Below, piece after piece: positions 53,765 to 62,583 of a stretch of DNA of 64,000 nt. The notes beneath the pieces were generated by a model. The model worked only from the letters and a program-made list of their open reading frames with translations. It had not been told where the DNA came from and made no database searches. Both the position numbers and the translations under genes were made by a program. The stretch lies in the NCBI RefSeq assembly GCF_009729555.1, contig NZ_WODC01000001.1, positions 62,001 to 126,000 of the forward strand, written 5' to 3'. Each line of letters opens with the position of its first letter. Positions within the stretch are counted from its first letter, which is position 1. This DNA is from Pseudodesulfovibrio alkaliphilus (GTDB taxonomy: Bacteria; Desulfobacterota; Desulfovibrionia; Desulfovibrionales; Desulfovibrionaceae).

Positions 53765-55108
53765 TCAGGGGGTCAGGCGGTCCGCCGTCTTTTCGATCTG
53801 ACGGCCCAGCGGCGTCTGAAGAGAAATTTCGCGCTCGACCTTGGTGATGCCCTTGAGCACCGTGGAATGTCTGCGGCCGAGTTTTTCCCCTATGTCCTTG
53901 AGGGAGAGATCGGTATGCTTGCGGGCCAGATAAAAGGCGGTGTTACGCGCCAGCACGATCTGCCGCTTGCGGCTCTTGGACTTCAGCTCGTCCTCGGACA
54001 ACCCGTAGCTCTTGCAGATGAACTCCACAATATTGAGAAAATCCGGTGCGCAGTGGTGCACGGCATAGTTGTCGAGCACTTCCCAGGCAAGGCTGAGGGT
54101 CACGGCCCTGTTGAGGAGCCGGGCCTTGAGCACAAGATTGTGCAGGCAGCTTTCGAGCTGACGGATATCGGTGGTGATGCGCTCGGCCAACAGTTCGGAC
54201 ACCTCCACAGGCACGACCACCTGCAGCTTGCGGGCCTTTTCCATCACGATTCTGCGCCGGGTCTCCATGTCGGGCCGGTTGATGTGGGCCAGAAACCCGG
54301 AGCAAAAACGCGACACCAGGCGGTTGTCCACGCCGGAAAATTCCTTGGGCATGAAGGAACTGGTCAACAGAACCTTGCACCCACGCTCGCGTAGAGCAGT
54401 GAGGGTGCACAGAAGCTCCTCCTGCATCTTCTCCTTTCCCTGAAAGAAGTGAACGTCCTCAAGGAGCAGCACATCAAGATTCTCGCGGAACTGCGCCTTG
54501 AACACGTCCACCTGCCGGGACTTGATTGCCAGCACCATGCGGGTGGCGAAGTCCTCGGACGACAGGCAGGCGACTTTGAGCCGTTTTCGGTTGGCGGCCC
54601 GACACAGCTGATTGCCCACCGAGTGCAGCAGATGCGTCTTGCCCAGGCCGGGGCCGGAACTAAGAAAGAGATGGTCCGAGGAAAAAACACTCTCGCACAG
54701 GCTCTTGCTGGCCGCACAGGCCAGTTCATTGGAGGACCCGACCACAAAATCGTCGAAGGAGAATCGCCAATTATGCACGGTGACGGCCTTTGGGGCCTCG
54801 GCTATTGGCAGACCGAGCTGGGCGGACGCGGCCTCGCGGGGCCTGGAGGCAGGGGCAGCGGGTGCGGCTGTGGGGGCGGAGGCCACGACAGTGATTCTGG
54901 GATCAGTGCCCATAACCTCGGCTGCGGCCTCGCGTATCACCAGAAGCAGACGCTCGCGCACCCAGTTGGCCACGAACTCGTTGGGGGCTGAAAGTGTCAG
55001 CCTGCCGCCCTCGACCACGCCGTCAAGGGGTTTGATCCAGACAGTGAAGAGACCGGGGTTGAGGCTCTTTTCAAGCGAAGTGCGTATTTGCGTCCAGGCA
55101 GCTTTCAT
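53765..55108 (-). CDS. dnaA: DnaA-family protein, divergent paralog
   Basis: A 447-residue replication-initiator homolog with all four domains: N-terminal domain I (1-70), an Ala/Pro-rich linker (75-110), AAA+ core (115-325) and DNA-binding domain IV (350-440). Walker A GPGLGKTH (152-159); Walker B LLLEDVHF (214-221), with E where most DnaA have D; arginine-finger motif NRLVSRF (262-268). The domain IV signature is GRRHSTVLK (411-419), whereas canonical DnaA reads GRDHTTV: the aspartate equivalent to E. coli D433 is arginine. There is no dnaN, recF or gyrB near. I think it is a second DnaA paralog, as known in Desulfovibrio. ATG 55108 or 55111 may be the start. Confidence 0.85.
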   Translation of the reverse strand: MKAAWTQIRTSLEKSLNPGLFTVWIKPLDGVVEGGRLTLSAPNEFVANWVRERLLLVIREAAAEVMGTDPRITVVASAPTAAPAAPASRPREAASAQLGLPIAEAPKAVTVHNWRFSFDDFVVGSSNELACAASKSLCESVFSSDHLFLSSGPGLGKTHLLHSVGNQLCRAANRKRLKVACLSSEDFATRMVLAIKSRQVDVFKAQFRENLDVLLLEDVHFFQGKEKMQEELLCTLTALRERGCKVLLTSSFMPKEFSGVDNRLVSRFCSGFLAHINRPDMETRRRIVMEKARKLQVVVPVEVSELLAERITTDIRQLESCLHNLVLKARLLNRAVTLSLAWEVLDNYAVHHCAPDFLNIVEFICKSYGLSEDELKSKSRKRQIVLARNTAFYLARKHTDLSLKDIGEKLGRRHSTVLKGITKVEREISLQTPLGRQIEKTADRLTP

Positions 55109-55186
55109 CATGTCGTGTGAGATAGTGGATTGACCGGGCCAAGACAATTCTTGATTTTCAATTGTGAGATCAAAGCCGGGCTGGGG

Positions 55187-55195
55187 TTATCTACA
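55187..55195 (+). promoter_or_regulatory. DnaA-box-like nonamer
   Basis: TTATCTACA, one mismatch from the standard TTATCCACA, 79 bp upstream of the dnaA-like start, a typical autoregulation place. Confidence 0.4.
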
Positions 55196-55343
55196 GTTGC
55201 CAACCACAAACACGCTTCGCAACAACCTGAAATTATATGGCATTAACACAAAACGGCTGGCGGAGACGATTCCCGGTCTCAAACCAGTGAAACGGGCGTC
55301 CGCCAAGGCTTCCCGGGGTTTCGATTTTTTCTAGATTTTCTAT

Positions 55344-55364
55344 TTATCAACATCCTGTGGATTT
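55344..55364. promoter_or_regulatory. Inverted pair of DnaA-box-like nonamers
   Basis: TTATCAACA, three bases, TGTGGATTT: two head-to-head boxes at one and two mismatches from consensus, at the edge of the AT-rich stretch. Confidence 0.4.
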
Positions 55365-55732
55365 TTTTTCAACAGTCACAAATCTGTATTTCGACGAATT
55401 TTCAAAGATTGGATGATTTTTCTTTTATCTCGATTTTATTTTCTCACTTTTGCTACCGACACCATTTCCGACCGCGAAGGAGGGGTATATCTTAATTGCT
55501 TGAAATAAATCAAAAAATATAAAAAGCAGTGATAACCGTTTTCATCAACGATCACACACTTGTCACACTGCTGCCACACGAGCCCGCCCATAGCAAGGCT
55601 CCCGGCAGGAGGACCAATTATGAACACACAAAAATCTTGGAAATTCGAGAATAAAACACCTTGACAAAAAAAGTACAAGGCGTTTCGGGGACCAGCCCCA
55701 TGGGAAGAAATCCCGGGCTGTTGGAAAAATTT

Positions 55733-56467
55733 CTAGTCGGCCTGAACTCGGGTCGGATACTTGCCGCAAGCGAATTTCGGCGATTCCGGGCAGTAACCCA
55801 ACTGTTCGCATCGGGCGCCACCGCTGGCGAACAGGGCCGGGAGCCGCTCGCGGCAGAGTTCCAGCATGGCATCGGCCAGGGCGCGAATCTCCCACTGCGC
55901 CCGGTTGCAGCAGCGCAGGTTAAAGAAATGATGCAGACTGCGGCAATTCATGGTCATGACAATCTTGGTTTCGGCCGCCTGGGGAAGGACAAAACGGGCA
56001 TCTTCGTTAGCCTTGGTCTTGCGGCCATGGGACACCAGGATTTCACGCAGATCGCCGTAGGCCGAACGGACCTCGTCAATGAACCGCTCGAAGCGCTCCC
56101 TGGCCTCGGGAATCCTGGCGATGGCCGGAGGCATGATGTAATCAAGGTCGTTTTCAGCCACATAGCGCTGGCTTTGCTGCGAATAGGAGGCAATGCGATG
56201 GCGCACTATCTGGTGTGAACACGCACGAGAGACACCCTCCACCGCAAAGGTCAGGGACACATGCTCCACCGGGCTGTCGTGACCGGACTCCATGGTCTTG
56301 CGCACGAAATCGGCCTGGGTCTCGCGGTCGATCTCGCCCGAGAGCAGTCGGGGCCACATGTCGCCAACGAACCCGGCGTGGTAGCACTGCCGGAAGGCGG
56401 CATAGATAAGCGACAGGGCATCGGGGGTCATGGACAGGAGTTCGACCCTGAGTTTTTTTTCGGGCAT
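55733..56467 (-). CDS. thyX: FAD-dependent thymidylate synthase
   Basis: A 244-residue ThyX, making dTMP from dUMP with methylene-THF and flavin. The ThyX signature RHRIASYSQQSQRY is at 89-102. ESGHDSPVEHV and CRSLHHFFNLRCCNRAQWEIR follow the family pattern. ATG 56467 has GGAG nine bases upstream. Its location in front of the dnaA-like gene links DNA precursor supply with replication control, possibly by chance. Confidence 0.95.
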   Translation of the reverse strand: MPEKKLRVELLSMTPDALSLIYAAFRQCYHAGFVGDMWPRLLSGEIDRETQADFVRKTMESGHDSPVEHVSLTFAVEGVSRACSHQIVRHRIASYSQQSQRYVAENDLDYIMPPAIARIPEARERFERFIDEVRSAYGDLREILVSHGRKTKANEDARFVLPQAAETKIVMTMNCRSLHHFFNLRCCNRAQWEIRALADAMLELCRERLPALFASGGARCEQLGYCPESPKFACGKYPTRVQAD

Positions 56468-56603
56468 AGACGGGGCTCCGTGGCGGCTGGTGTGCATTCG
56501 GGTTTCACTGTGTAGCGCAAAGAGTCAGGGCTGTCACCCTCCGGCCGCCTTCCATCCGCGCTTTGGTCTTGACGGGCCGCAAGATTGGGAGCAAAGAGGC
56601 CCC

Positions 56604-57053
56604 ATGGAAACCACCACCCTTGTCACCATCCTCCAGGCATCCATCGCCCCCTTTGTACTCATTTCCGGCATCGGCTTGCTGCTGCTCTCCATGACCAACC
56701 GCATCGCCAGGCCCACGGACCTCATCCGCCGCCTACTCGAAATGCTCCCCACAGCGCCCGAGCGGGATGTGAAATTCCTTCTCGGTCAAGTGACCGTGCT
56801 GCGCAAACGCTGCTCCATCATGCGCTGGGCCATCTTCTACTCCATCCTGGCCATCGTCTGCGTCAGCTGCGTGATGCTGCTGCTCTATGCCAGCCTGCTC
56901 TTCGACATCCCGCTGCATTTCATGGTCGAGGTGCTTTTCGGCGGCTCCCTTGTCAGTCTGATCATCAGTCTGCTCTACCTGCTTGAGGACATCCGCATCA
57001 CCCTGCGCTCTCTTGACCTGGAAATCGAACGCCACGAAGGAAATAGCGACTAG
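56604..57053 (+). CDS. DUF2721 membrane protein
   Basis: A 149-residue protein with three hydrophobic segments (about 8-28, 75-95, 100-125). The opening ILQASIAPFVLISGIGLLL and SMTNRIARPTDLIRRL fit DUF2721. The start ATG 56604 is after AAGAGG. The function is unknown. The TAG overlaps the convergent kinase-like gene by four bases. Confidence 0.85.
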   Translation: METTTLVTILQASIAPFVLISGIGLLLLSMTNRIARPTDLIRRLLEMLPTAPERDVKFLLGQVTVLRKRCSIMRWAIFYSILAIVCVSCVMLLLYASLLFDIPLHFMVEVLFGGSLVSLIISLLYLLEDIRITLRSLDLEIERHEGNSD

Positions 57054-57580
57054 AGCGCGATCTTGGCCAGGGCGTCTTCGGCCATGTCCTCCAAGGAGCC
57101 TGCGGCTTGGAGGATGAAATGGAGTACGCCGTAAAAAACCGGCTCCATGGTCTCCAACCGGGCCGAAAGCTCTCGCCACGCAGCATCCCGGTCCTCGTTG
57201 CCCTCCCGCTCCACGACCCTGGCTGCCAGGGTTCGTGAATCGGCCATGAGATAGAAGACTTTGCCCGCACCGTGGATATGCGGGTGAATCAATGGATCGG
57301 CCACCAGCCCGTCGGCCAGGACAATGACCGCCGCCGGTCCGGTCAGCGCGGACATGGCCGAAGCGGCATCAGCGGGTGTCGCCACATCGAGACCGAGCCG
57401 CTCTGCCAGGAGCCTGGCCAAACCATTCCTGCCGCTGCCGGGAAGCCCCACGAGCACCACCCTTCCGGTGGTTGCCCAGGGGTCGGCATAATCCTCGCGC
57501 CGCTCACCCCGGCCATGGGTCCGGGTGATTCCGGCCTCGTCCACCTCGACCACTTCCTTGCCCAGATGATCGTATCGCAC
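57050..57580 (-). CDS. Shikimate-kinase-like protein with broken P-loop
   Basis: A 176-residue protein. The P-loop region reads GLPGSGRNGLARLLAERLGL (45-64): the position of the conserved lysine is arginine (R51) and the following Ser/Thr is asparagine (N52). A core like shikimate/gluconate kinases follows (VFYLMADSRTLAARV), but the metal aspartate pattern is unclear. A 40-residue N-terminal extension precedes it. Likely non-catalytic or with a changed nucleotide use. The start is supported by a purine-rich GAGG some ten bases upstream. Confidence 0.65.
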   Translation of the reverse strand: MRYDHLGKEVVEVDEAGITRTHGRGERREDYADPWATTGRVVLVGLPGSGRNGLARLLAERLGLDVATPADAASAMSALTGPAAVIVLADGLVADPLIHPHIHGAGKVFYLMADSRTLAARVVEREGNEDRDAAWRELSARLETMEPVFYGVLHFILQAAGSLEDMAEDALAKIAL

Positions 57581-57668
57581 ACCGCACTCCTCGCGCTGAC
57601 AGATGTTTTCCTTGCGGGAGCGAGGGTATCAAGTAGGATGGGGGCAACGCAAACGGTTTGAGGAGACC

Positions 57669-58655
57669 ATGCCCAAGGATCTGATCCATTTCGACACGGC
57701 CAAGCGGACTGCCCGCGGCCTTGCGGACACGCGCTTCGCCCCCTGCCTCGCCGCTGAAGGCCACGGCCTGCTGCTCGGCTCGGTCTTTCACGATGCCCTG
57801 TTCTATGCCGCCTGGCCCGGCGACGCCCCCCTTGAGCGGCTGGCCCACGCCCTCCATGGCGCACAGGGAGAAGACACCTACGCTCTGGTCAGGATGCTGA
57901 CTACCCATGCCCGAAGGAACGGCTCGTCCCTGGCCGTCTCGATACTGGTCGGAGTCGTGTCCCATCTCTTCGCGGACGCGGTCATGCACCCGCTGGTCTG
58001 GCACCTGACCGGCGACTACTACGCCACCGATGCCAAAGCGCGATCCCTGGCCCGTCAGCGCCACCGCGCTCTGGAGTCGCTCATGGACATGGTCGCCTGC
58101 CCGCACATGCTTGGCCGGTCTCGGTACAGCCTGCGGTTCATGCTGCATCGCTGCCCGGCCCTGCTCGAAAACGGCCTGCCCGTGGCCGACCTCGCCGCCA
58201 TGGCGGGAATGGATTCGGACGCTGCCCGAGCCGGACTTGCCCGCGCCTGGCGCATCTTCGCCCTGTTCCAGGCAGCCTACTGGTCCCGACCGCTGGCCCT
58301 CGCCGCCTTTGCCCTGCGTCCCCATCTGCCGCCGACTGCGGCCGAACTGGCCGCCCTAGCCTACGCGCCACAGCTCCTGCGTCAGGCCCGACCTCTGTCC
58401 GGCTCCATATCCTTTCGCCATCCGGTCACGGGCGAAAGGCACTCTGCCACCCTTGACCAACTCACAGACGAGGCGGCGCAGCGGGCTGCCGCCCTGTGCC
58501 GCAAACTCGAACCCGCAGTTTTCGGCCCAAAACCCCTTGAGCCGAACAGGATCGCTCCGGGCGAAACCGGCCCTTCCATGGACGCCGGACTGCCCGGGGT
58601 GGAAAGCGGCCGCATGCGCCACTTCGCCGATCCGCCCTTCCCAGAACTGGCCTGA
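57669..58655 (+). CDS. Zinc-dependent phospholipase-C-like protein
   Basis: A 328-residue protein starting at ATG 57669 after GAGGAG. The N-terminal 130 residues match the zinc-dependent phospholipase C/S1-P1-nuclease-like fold: KDLIHFDTAKR, GHGLLLGSVFHDALFYA and VVSHLFADAVMHPLVWHL supply His/Asp metal ligands. No signal peptide is visible, which is unusual for phospholipase C, so the enzyme may be cytoplasmic. The C-terminal 150 residues are helical and end Pro-rich. Confidence 0.75.
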   Translation: MPKDLIHFDTAKRTARGLADTRFAPCLAAEGHGLLLGSVFHDALFYAAWPGDAPLERLAHALHGAQGEDTYALVRMLTTHARRNGSSLAVSILVGVVSHLFADAVMHPLVWHLTGDYYATDAKARSLARQRHRALESLMDMVACPHMLGRSRYSLRFMLHRCPALLENGLPVADLAAMAGMDSDAARAGLARAWRIFALFQAAYWSRPLALAAFALRPHLPPTAAELAALAYAPQLLRQARPLSGSISFRHPVTGERHSATLDQLTDEAAQRAAALCRKLEPAVFGPKPLEPNRIAPGETGPSMDAGLPGVESGRMRHFADPPFPELA

Positions 58656-58744
58656 CCCGGTCAAAGTACAAGACCGTTGCGCTCGCCACTCGGATGGCCT
58701 AGGCTGCAGATACTGACAAACACAGGCATTACAGGAGTGCGTAC

Positions 58745-59515
58745 ATGAAAAAATTTCTCGTTATCGGCCTTGGCGTGATGGTCATCGGCGTCATCGCCAT
58801 TATCGTCCTCGCCATTCTCAACCTCGGCACCATTGTCAAAACCGCGACCGAAACCTACGGCCCACGGATCACCAAAACCGAAGTCAGGCTCGGCTCCGCC
58901 GACATATCCATCCTCTCGGGCTCGGGTGCTCTCAACAACTTCTTCCTCGGCAACCCCGAGGGTTTCTCCATGCCAAGCGCCCTGGAATGCAAAACTATTT
59001 GGGTCAAGGTGGTCAAGGAATCCCTGGCCACAGACACCATAGTCATCGAGGAAATCATCGTGGACGGCCCGATCGTCAGCTATGAACGGCGCGGCAATAC
59101 CGACAACTTCAAGACCATCCTGAACAATATCAATCAGACCGTGGCCAGCGAGAAAAAAACCGCCCCTGCCGAACAGGAGGCCACCGGGGCCGAAAAAACC
59201 ATCCAGATCAACAACTTCATCGTCAAAAACGGACGTATCAATGTGGGCGGTTCCCTGCTTGACGCCTTTGGCGCGGACAAGGGCGTGGGCATCGCCCTGC
59301 CCGACATCCACATGAAGGACATCGGCAAGGACAAGAAGACCACCCCGGCAGAGGCCTTTGCCCAGGTCCTGGCCGAGATGACCGGCGATGTCGCGGGAAC
59401 AGTCACCCAACTCGGCCGCGAACTATCCAAGACCCTGGGCAAGGCCATGGAGGGGGCAAGCGAAGGCGCCAAATCCCTGGGCTCCACGGTCAAGGGTCTC
59501 TTCGGCTCGGAGTAG
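58745..59515 (+). CDS. AsmA-like inner-membrane protein
   Basis: A 256-residue protein with one N-terminal transmembrane helix (about 5-28) and a periplasmic domain. The opening [25 protein letters not shown] and [20 protein letters not shown] fit the AsmA/YhdP-type repeat. A linker (residues 135-155) is Ala/Glu/Thr-rich, and the C-terminus has amphipathic helices. AsmA-like proteins are associated with lipid transport and envelope integrity. A terminator follows. Confidence 0.78.
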   Translation: MKKFLVIGLGVMVIGVIAIIVLAILNLGTIVKTATETYGPRITKTEVRLGSADISILSGSGALNNFFLGNPEGFSMPSALECKTIWVKVVKESLATDTIVIEEIIVDGPIVSYERRGNTDNFKTILNNINQTVASEKKTAPAEQEATGAEKTIQINNFIVKNGRINVGGSLLDAFGADKGVGIALPDIHMKDIGKDKKTTPAEAFAQVLAEMTGDVAGTVTQLGRELSKTLGKAMEGASEGAKSLGSTVKGLFGSE

Positions 59516-59523
59516 TCGCAGAC

Positions 59524-59560
59524 GGGGCCGCGCCAAACCAGGGCGCGGCCCCATTACATT
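59524..59560 (+). terminator. Terminator after the AsmA-like gene
   Basis: GGGGCCGCGCC (59524-59534) and GGCGCGGCCCC (59542-59552) form an 11-bp stem; ATTACATT follows. Confidence 0.7.
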
Positions 59561-59612
59561 AATATATAGAGCACTGTCCGGGCTCCCGCTCCCCGCCCTG
59601 CGAAACAACGCC

Positions 59613-61301
59613 ATGCCACACCCCGCACCCTACACAGCCCATCCCCTCACCGAGCCTGACGGCCTCGTGGATGTCCGCATCCAGATCAACGGCAAGACCT
59701 GGCACCTCTGGGGCCGCAAGGGGCAAGAGCGCGAACAGACCCTGGCCGCGACCGTGGAGCCGGGCCGTCTGCCGGTGCTCATCGGGGCCGGGCTCGGCCA
59801 CTGTCTGCGCTCTCTCGCCGCGCTGGGCGGCCCGGTGGCCGTGGTGGATCGCGAAACCTCCATTGAAAAGATCACCGGGGTACGCCGCCAAATGGAAGAA
59901 CACCCGGCCGTGACCTGGGTCGACGATGGTGAGCCACAGGCCGTGCTGGACCGGCTCCAGCGCTGGCGTGCCGCCCATGGCCACGCCCCGCCGCAGCCGA
60001 TGATCATCCCCCTGTATCAAAGACTCGATCCGGCCTATTACGGCTCCATCGCCCATGCTCTCAAAGCAGAGGCGAAAGCGGACTTCCGTGCCGAAGCCGC
60101 CTATCCCAAATTCCGCTCGAAGATGCCGCGTGTCCTGTTCCTCGACTCCAGCTACTTCCTGTGCGGGGAGATTGTGGCCGCCCTGGCCCGGCTCGACACT
60201 CCCCACCGCACCCTGCCCCTCGGGCGCACCGCCACCGGCAGCACCCGGTTCATCGAAGACCTGCTCCATGCCGTTCTTGACTTCCGGCCCGACTTCGTGC
60301 TGACCGTCAACCACTTCGGCCTCGACCGCGAGGGACGGCTGGCCGGTCTTCTGGCCGAGCTGGGACTCCCCCTGGCGTCCTGGTTTGTGGACAATCCGGC
60401 CCTCATCCTGCACGACTACGCCCACCCCGGAGCGGACAACACGGCGGTCTTCACCTTTGACGCGGGCAACCTTGCCATGTTGCGTTCCCGGGGTTTCGCC
60501 CGCGTACAATACCTGCCCCTGGCCACGGACCCTGAGCGGTTCCGCCCGGGACTCGGCACGACCGCTCCGCCGCAGTGGGCCGCCAGGGTCTCCTTTGTGG
60601 GCAACTCCATGGCAGGCCCAGTGGCCCGGACACTGGAGATCGCGACTCTTCCCGAAGCCATGCGGGACCAATACCCGGAGGTGGCTGCCGAGTTCGGCGC
60701 ATCAGGCCAGACCGATGTACGGGGCTTCCTCCTGTCCCGGCGCCCCGACTGGCGCACCGCCCTTGACGAACTGCCCACCCCCGAGCGCCGACTGGCCCTG
60801 GAGTCGCTGCTCACCTGGGAAGCCACGCGCCAATACCGGCTGGCCTGCGTCCGGTCCATCCTCGGCTTTTCCCCGCTCATCGTGGGCGACGAGGGCTGGC
60901 TGCCCCAGCTCGGCCGTTCTAACGACTGGCGCAGACTGTCGCCGCTGGACTACTATGCTGATCTGCCCCGCTTCTACCCCCTCAGCGAGGTCAGCCTCAA
61001 CTGCACCAGCCGCCAGATGGCCGGGGCGGTCAACCAGCGGGTCTTCGACGTTCCGGCCTGCGGCGGATTCGTGCTCACCGACAGGCGCGAGCAGATGGAC
61101 GATCTCTTCGAGCCGGGAACCGAGGTCATCGCCTATGACAGCCCGGACGAGATCCCGGCCCTGACTGCCGAGCTGCTGGCCGACCCGGCCCGGCGCGAAA
61201 ACGTCTCAAGCGCCGCCCGTGCGCGCATCCTGGCCGAGCACACCTATGATCTCCGGCTGCGCACCCTGCTTGCAGCCATGCGCGAGACCTTCGGCGGCTG
61301 A
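59613..61301 (+). CDS. CgeB-like glycosyltransferase, likely for flagellin
   Basis: A 562-residue protein. ATG 59613 is the first ATG after the terminator; a longer frame starts inside the AsmA-like gene. The N-terminal 180 residues (with [13 protein letters not shown]) are a lineage domain. From about residue 180 it has the DUF3880/CgeB type two-part GT-B fold: [60 protein letters not shown] and a C-terminal [22 protein letters not shown]. It stands directly before flagellin, so flagellin glycosylation is likely (inference). Confidence 0.8.
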   Translation: MPHPAPYTAHPLTEPDGLVDVRIQINGKTWHLWGRKGQEREQTLAATVEPGRLPVLIGAGLGHCLRSLAALGGPVAVVDRETSIEKITGVRRQMEEHPAVTWVDDGEPQAVLDRLQRWRAAHGHAPPQPMIIPLYQRLDPAYYGSIAHALKAEAKADFRAEAAYPKFRSKMPRVLFLDSSYFLCGEIVAALARLDTPHRTLPLGRTATGSTRFIEDLLHAVLDFRPDFVLTVNHFGLDREGRLAGLLAELGLPLASWFVDNPALILHDYAHPGADNTAVFTFDAGNLAMLRSRGFARVQYLPLATDPERFRPGLGTTAPPQWAARVSFVGNSMAGPVARTLEIATLPEAMRDQYPEVAAEFGASGQTDVRGFLLSRRPDWRTALDELPTPERRLALESLLTWEATRQYRLACVRSILGFSPLIVGDEGWLPQLGRSNDWRRLSPLDYYADLPRFYPLSEVSLNCTSRQMAGAVNQRVFDVPACGGFVLTDRREQMDDLFEPGTEVIAYDSPDEIPALTAELLADPARRENVSSAARARILAEHTYDLRLRTLLAAMRETFGG

Positions 61302-61415
61302 GCGCCGCCCGCCCCCTCATCCCTGCTTTTTCTCGCCGTCTGGCCACCGTGGCGGCCAGGATTTCCCGCCCATGTTCACATTGACTTCACGATCAAAAAA
61401 AACATTCACACAACC

Positions 61416-61442
61416 TAAAGTTTTCCATTGGCCGGACGATCA
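61416..61442 (+). promoter_or_regulatory. Sigma-28 (FliA) promoter of flagellin
   Basis: TAAAGTTT (61416-61423), 11 bases, GACGATCA (61435-61442), against the sigma-28 consensus TAAAGTTT-N11-GCCGATAA: eight of eight in the -35 part, six of eight in the -10 part. It is 95 bases before the flagellin ATG. Confidence 0.85.
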
Positions 61443-61536
61443 GTAGGGCAACACAAGAAAGGTCTGCCCGGTAATCCACACCGCCGGAACAACGGATCTT
61501 AGGCAAGGAAGCCGAAACACTTTCAAGGAGGAAATT
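61443..61536 (+). promoter_or_regulatory. Flagellin 5' leader with five GGA motifs (possible CsrA sites)
   Basis: GGA at 61486, 61494, 61507, 61527 and 61530 in the 94-base leader; two are in CAAGGA context (61504-61509 and 61524-61529), the second overlapping the Shine-Dalgarno. CsrA binds such sites in the Bacillus hag leader and blocks translation. No csrA or fliW is in this window. Confidence 0.4.
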
Positions 61537-62421
61537 ATGTCCCTGGTTATCAACAACAACCTGATGGCGATGAACGCCGCCCGCAACCTCGGCTCTTCGT
61601 ACGGAGCCCTGGAACTTTCCACCCGTCGTCTGTCCTCCGGCCTGCGCATCACCACGGCCGCGGATGACGCCGCCGGTCTGGCAGTCCGCGAACTCATGCG
61701 CGCGGACATCACCTCCCTGACGCAGGGTATCCGCAACGCCAACGACGCCATCTCCCTCATCCAGACGGCTGACGGCGCCCTGGCCGTCATCGACGAAAAG
61801 CTGATCCGCATGAAGGAACTGGCCATGCAGGCGGCCACGGGTACTTACAACTCCGACCAGCGCCTGATCATCGACTCCGAGTACCAGGCCATGGCCTCGG
61901 AAATCACCCGTATCGCCAACTCCACGGACTTCAACGGCATCTATCTGCTCAACGGCAACCTCTCCGGCGAACACATCGGCTCCGGCCTGGCCACCACAGG
62001 CCAGTTGAAGGTCCACTTCGGTACTGGCAACGACTGCTCCGAGGACTACTACTACATCCAGATCGACAACGCCACGGCCTCGGCCCTGGGTGTCGGCTCC
62101 GGCATCGGAAGCGGCGCTGGCCATTCGATCTCGACCCAGGCCATGGCGCAGGCGGCTCTGGATGTCCTGAACAACGCCATCATCTCCAAGGACAAGATCC
62201 GCGCCAACCTCGGTGCCCTGCAGAACAGGCTGGAGAACACCGTGACCGTTCTGGAAACCCAGGCACTGAACGTCTCGGCTGCCGAGTCGCGCATCTCGGA
62301 CGTGGACGTGGCCCAGGAGATGACCCAGTTCGTCCGCAACCAGATCATGACCCAGGCCGCCGTCTCCATGCTGGCCCAGGCCAACTCCCTGCCGAGGATG
62401 GCCCTGTCCCTCATCGGCTAG
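61537..62421 (+). CDS. fliC: Flagellin
   Basis: A 294-residue short flagellin. The conserved ends form the D0/D1 helices: MSLVINNNLMAMNAARNLG with RLSSGLRITTAADDAAGLAV at the N-terminus and AESRISDVDVAQEMTQFVR with MLAQANSLP at the C-terminus. The centre (about 130-190) is short and variable, so the filament outer domains are small. AAGGAGG precedes the ATG, giving strong translation. The Ser/Thr-containing centre could be glycosylated by the upstream enzyme. Confidence 0.97.
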   Translation: MSLVINNNLMAMNAARNLGSSYGALELSTRRLSSGLRITTAADDAAGLAVRELMRADITSLTQGIRNANDAISLIQTADGALAVIDEKLIRMKELAMQAATGTYNSDQRLIIDSEYQAMASEITRIANSTDFNGIYLLNGNLSGEHIGSGLATTGQLKVHFGTGNDCSEDYYYIQIDNATASALGVGSGIGSGAGHSISTQAMAQAALDVLNNAIISKDKIRANLGALQNRLENTVTVLETQALNVSAAESRISDVDVAQEMTQFVRNQIMTQAAVSMLAQANSLPRMALSLIG

Positions 62422-62453
62422 ACGCACTCAGGGTCCCAAACCCAGCGCACTCA

Positions 62454-62492
62454 GGCCGGGCCCTCCCCAACGAGGGTCCGGCCCTTTGCTTT
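62454..62492 (+). terminator. Terminator of flagellin
   Basis: GGCCGGGCCCTC (62454-62465) pairs fully with GAGGGTCCGGCC (62472-62483) counting one G-U pair, followed by CTTTGCTTT. Confidence 0.85.
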
Positions 62493-62583
62493 CAACAGGT
62501 TATGAAGATCGGCACTGGCACCCGGATTGCATTCCACAAGGCAGCGCATAGCAACCGGAAAAAACTTCCGACAGGAAAACGCC

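Larger units (their letters stand above)
55109..55732. other. AT-rich spacer upstream of the dnaA-like gene, with DnaA-box-like sequences
   Basis: No gene is visible in 624 bp between thyX and dnaA (both minus). The part 55300-55660 is strongly AT-rich for this genome, with T-tracts and A-tracts. Box-like nonamers: TTATCTACA (55187-55195), TTATCAACA (55344-55352) and TGTGGATTT (55356-55364), each one or two bases off the TTATCCACA consensus; the last two are inverted and 3 bp apart. It may be the dnaA promoter region with autoregulatory sites, or an unwinding element. Confidence 0.45.

Noticed and set aside
55109-55732. Main chromosomal oriC
   Set aside because: No dnaN, recF, gyrB or parAB nearby, boxes are few and imperfect, and the rpsB operon is oriented toward the spacer. 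Kept only as a possibility.
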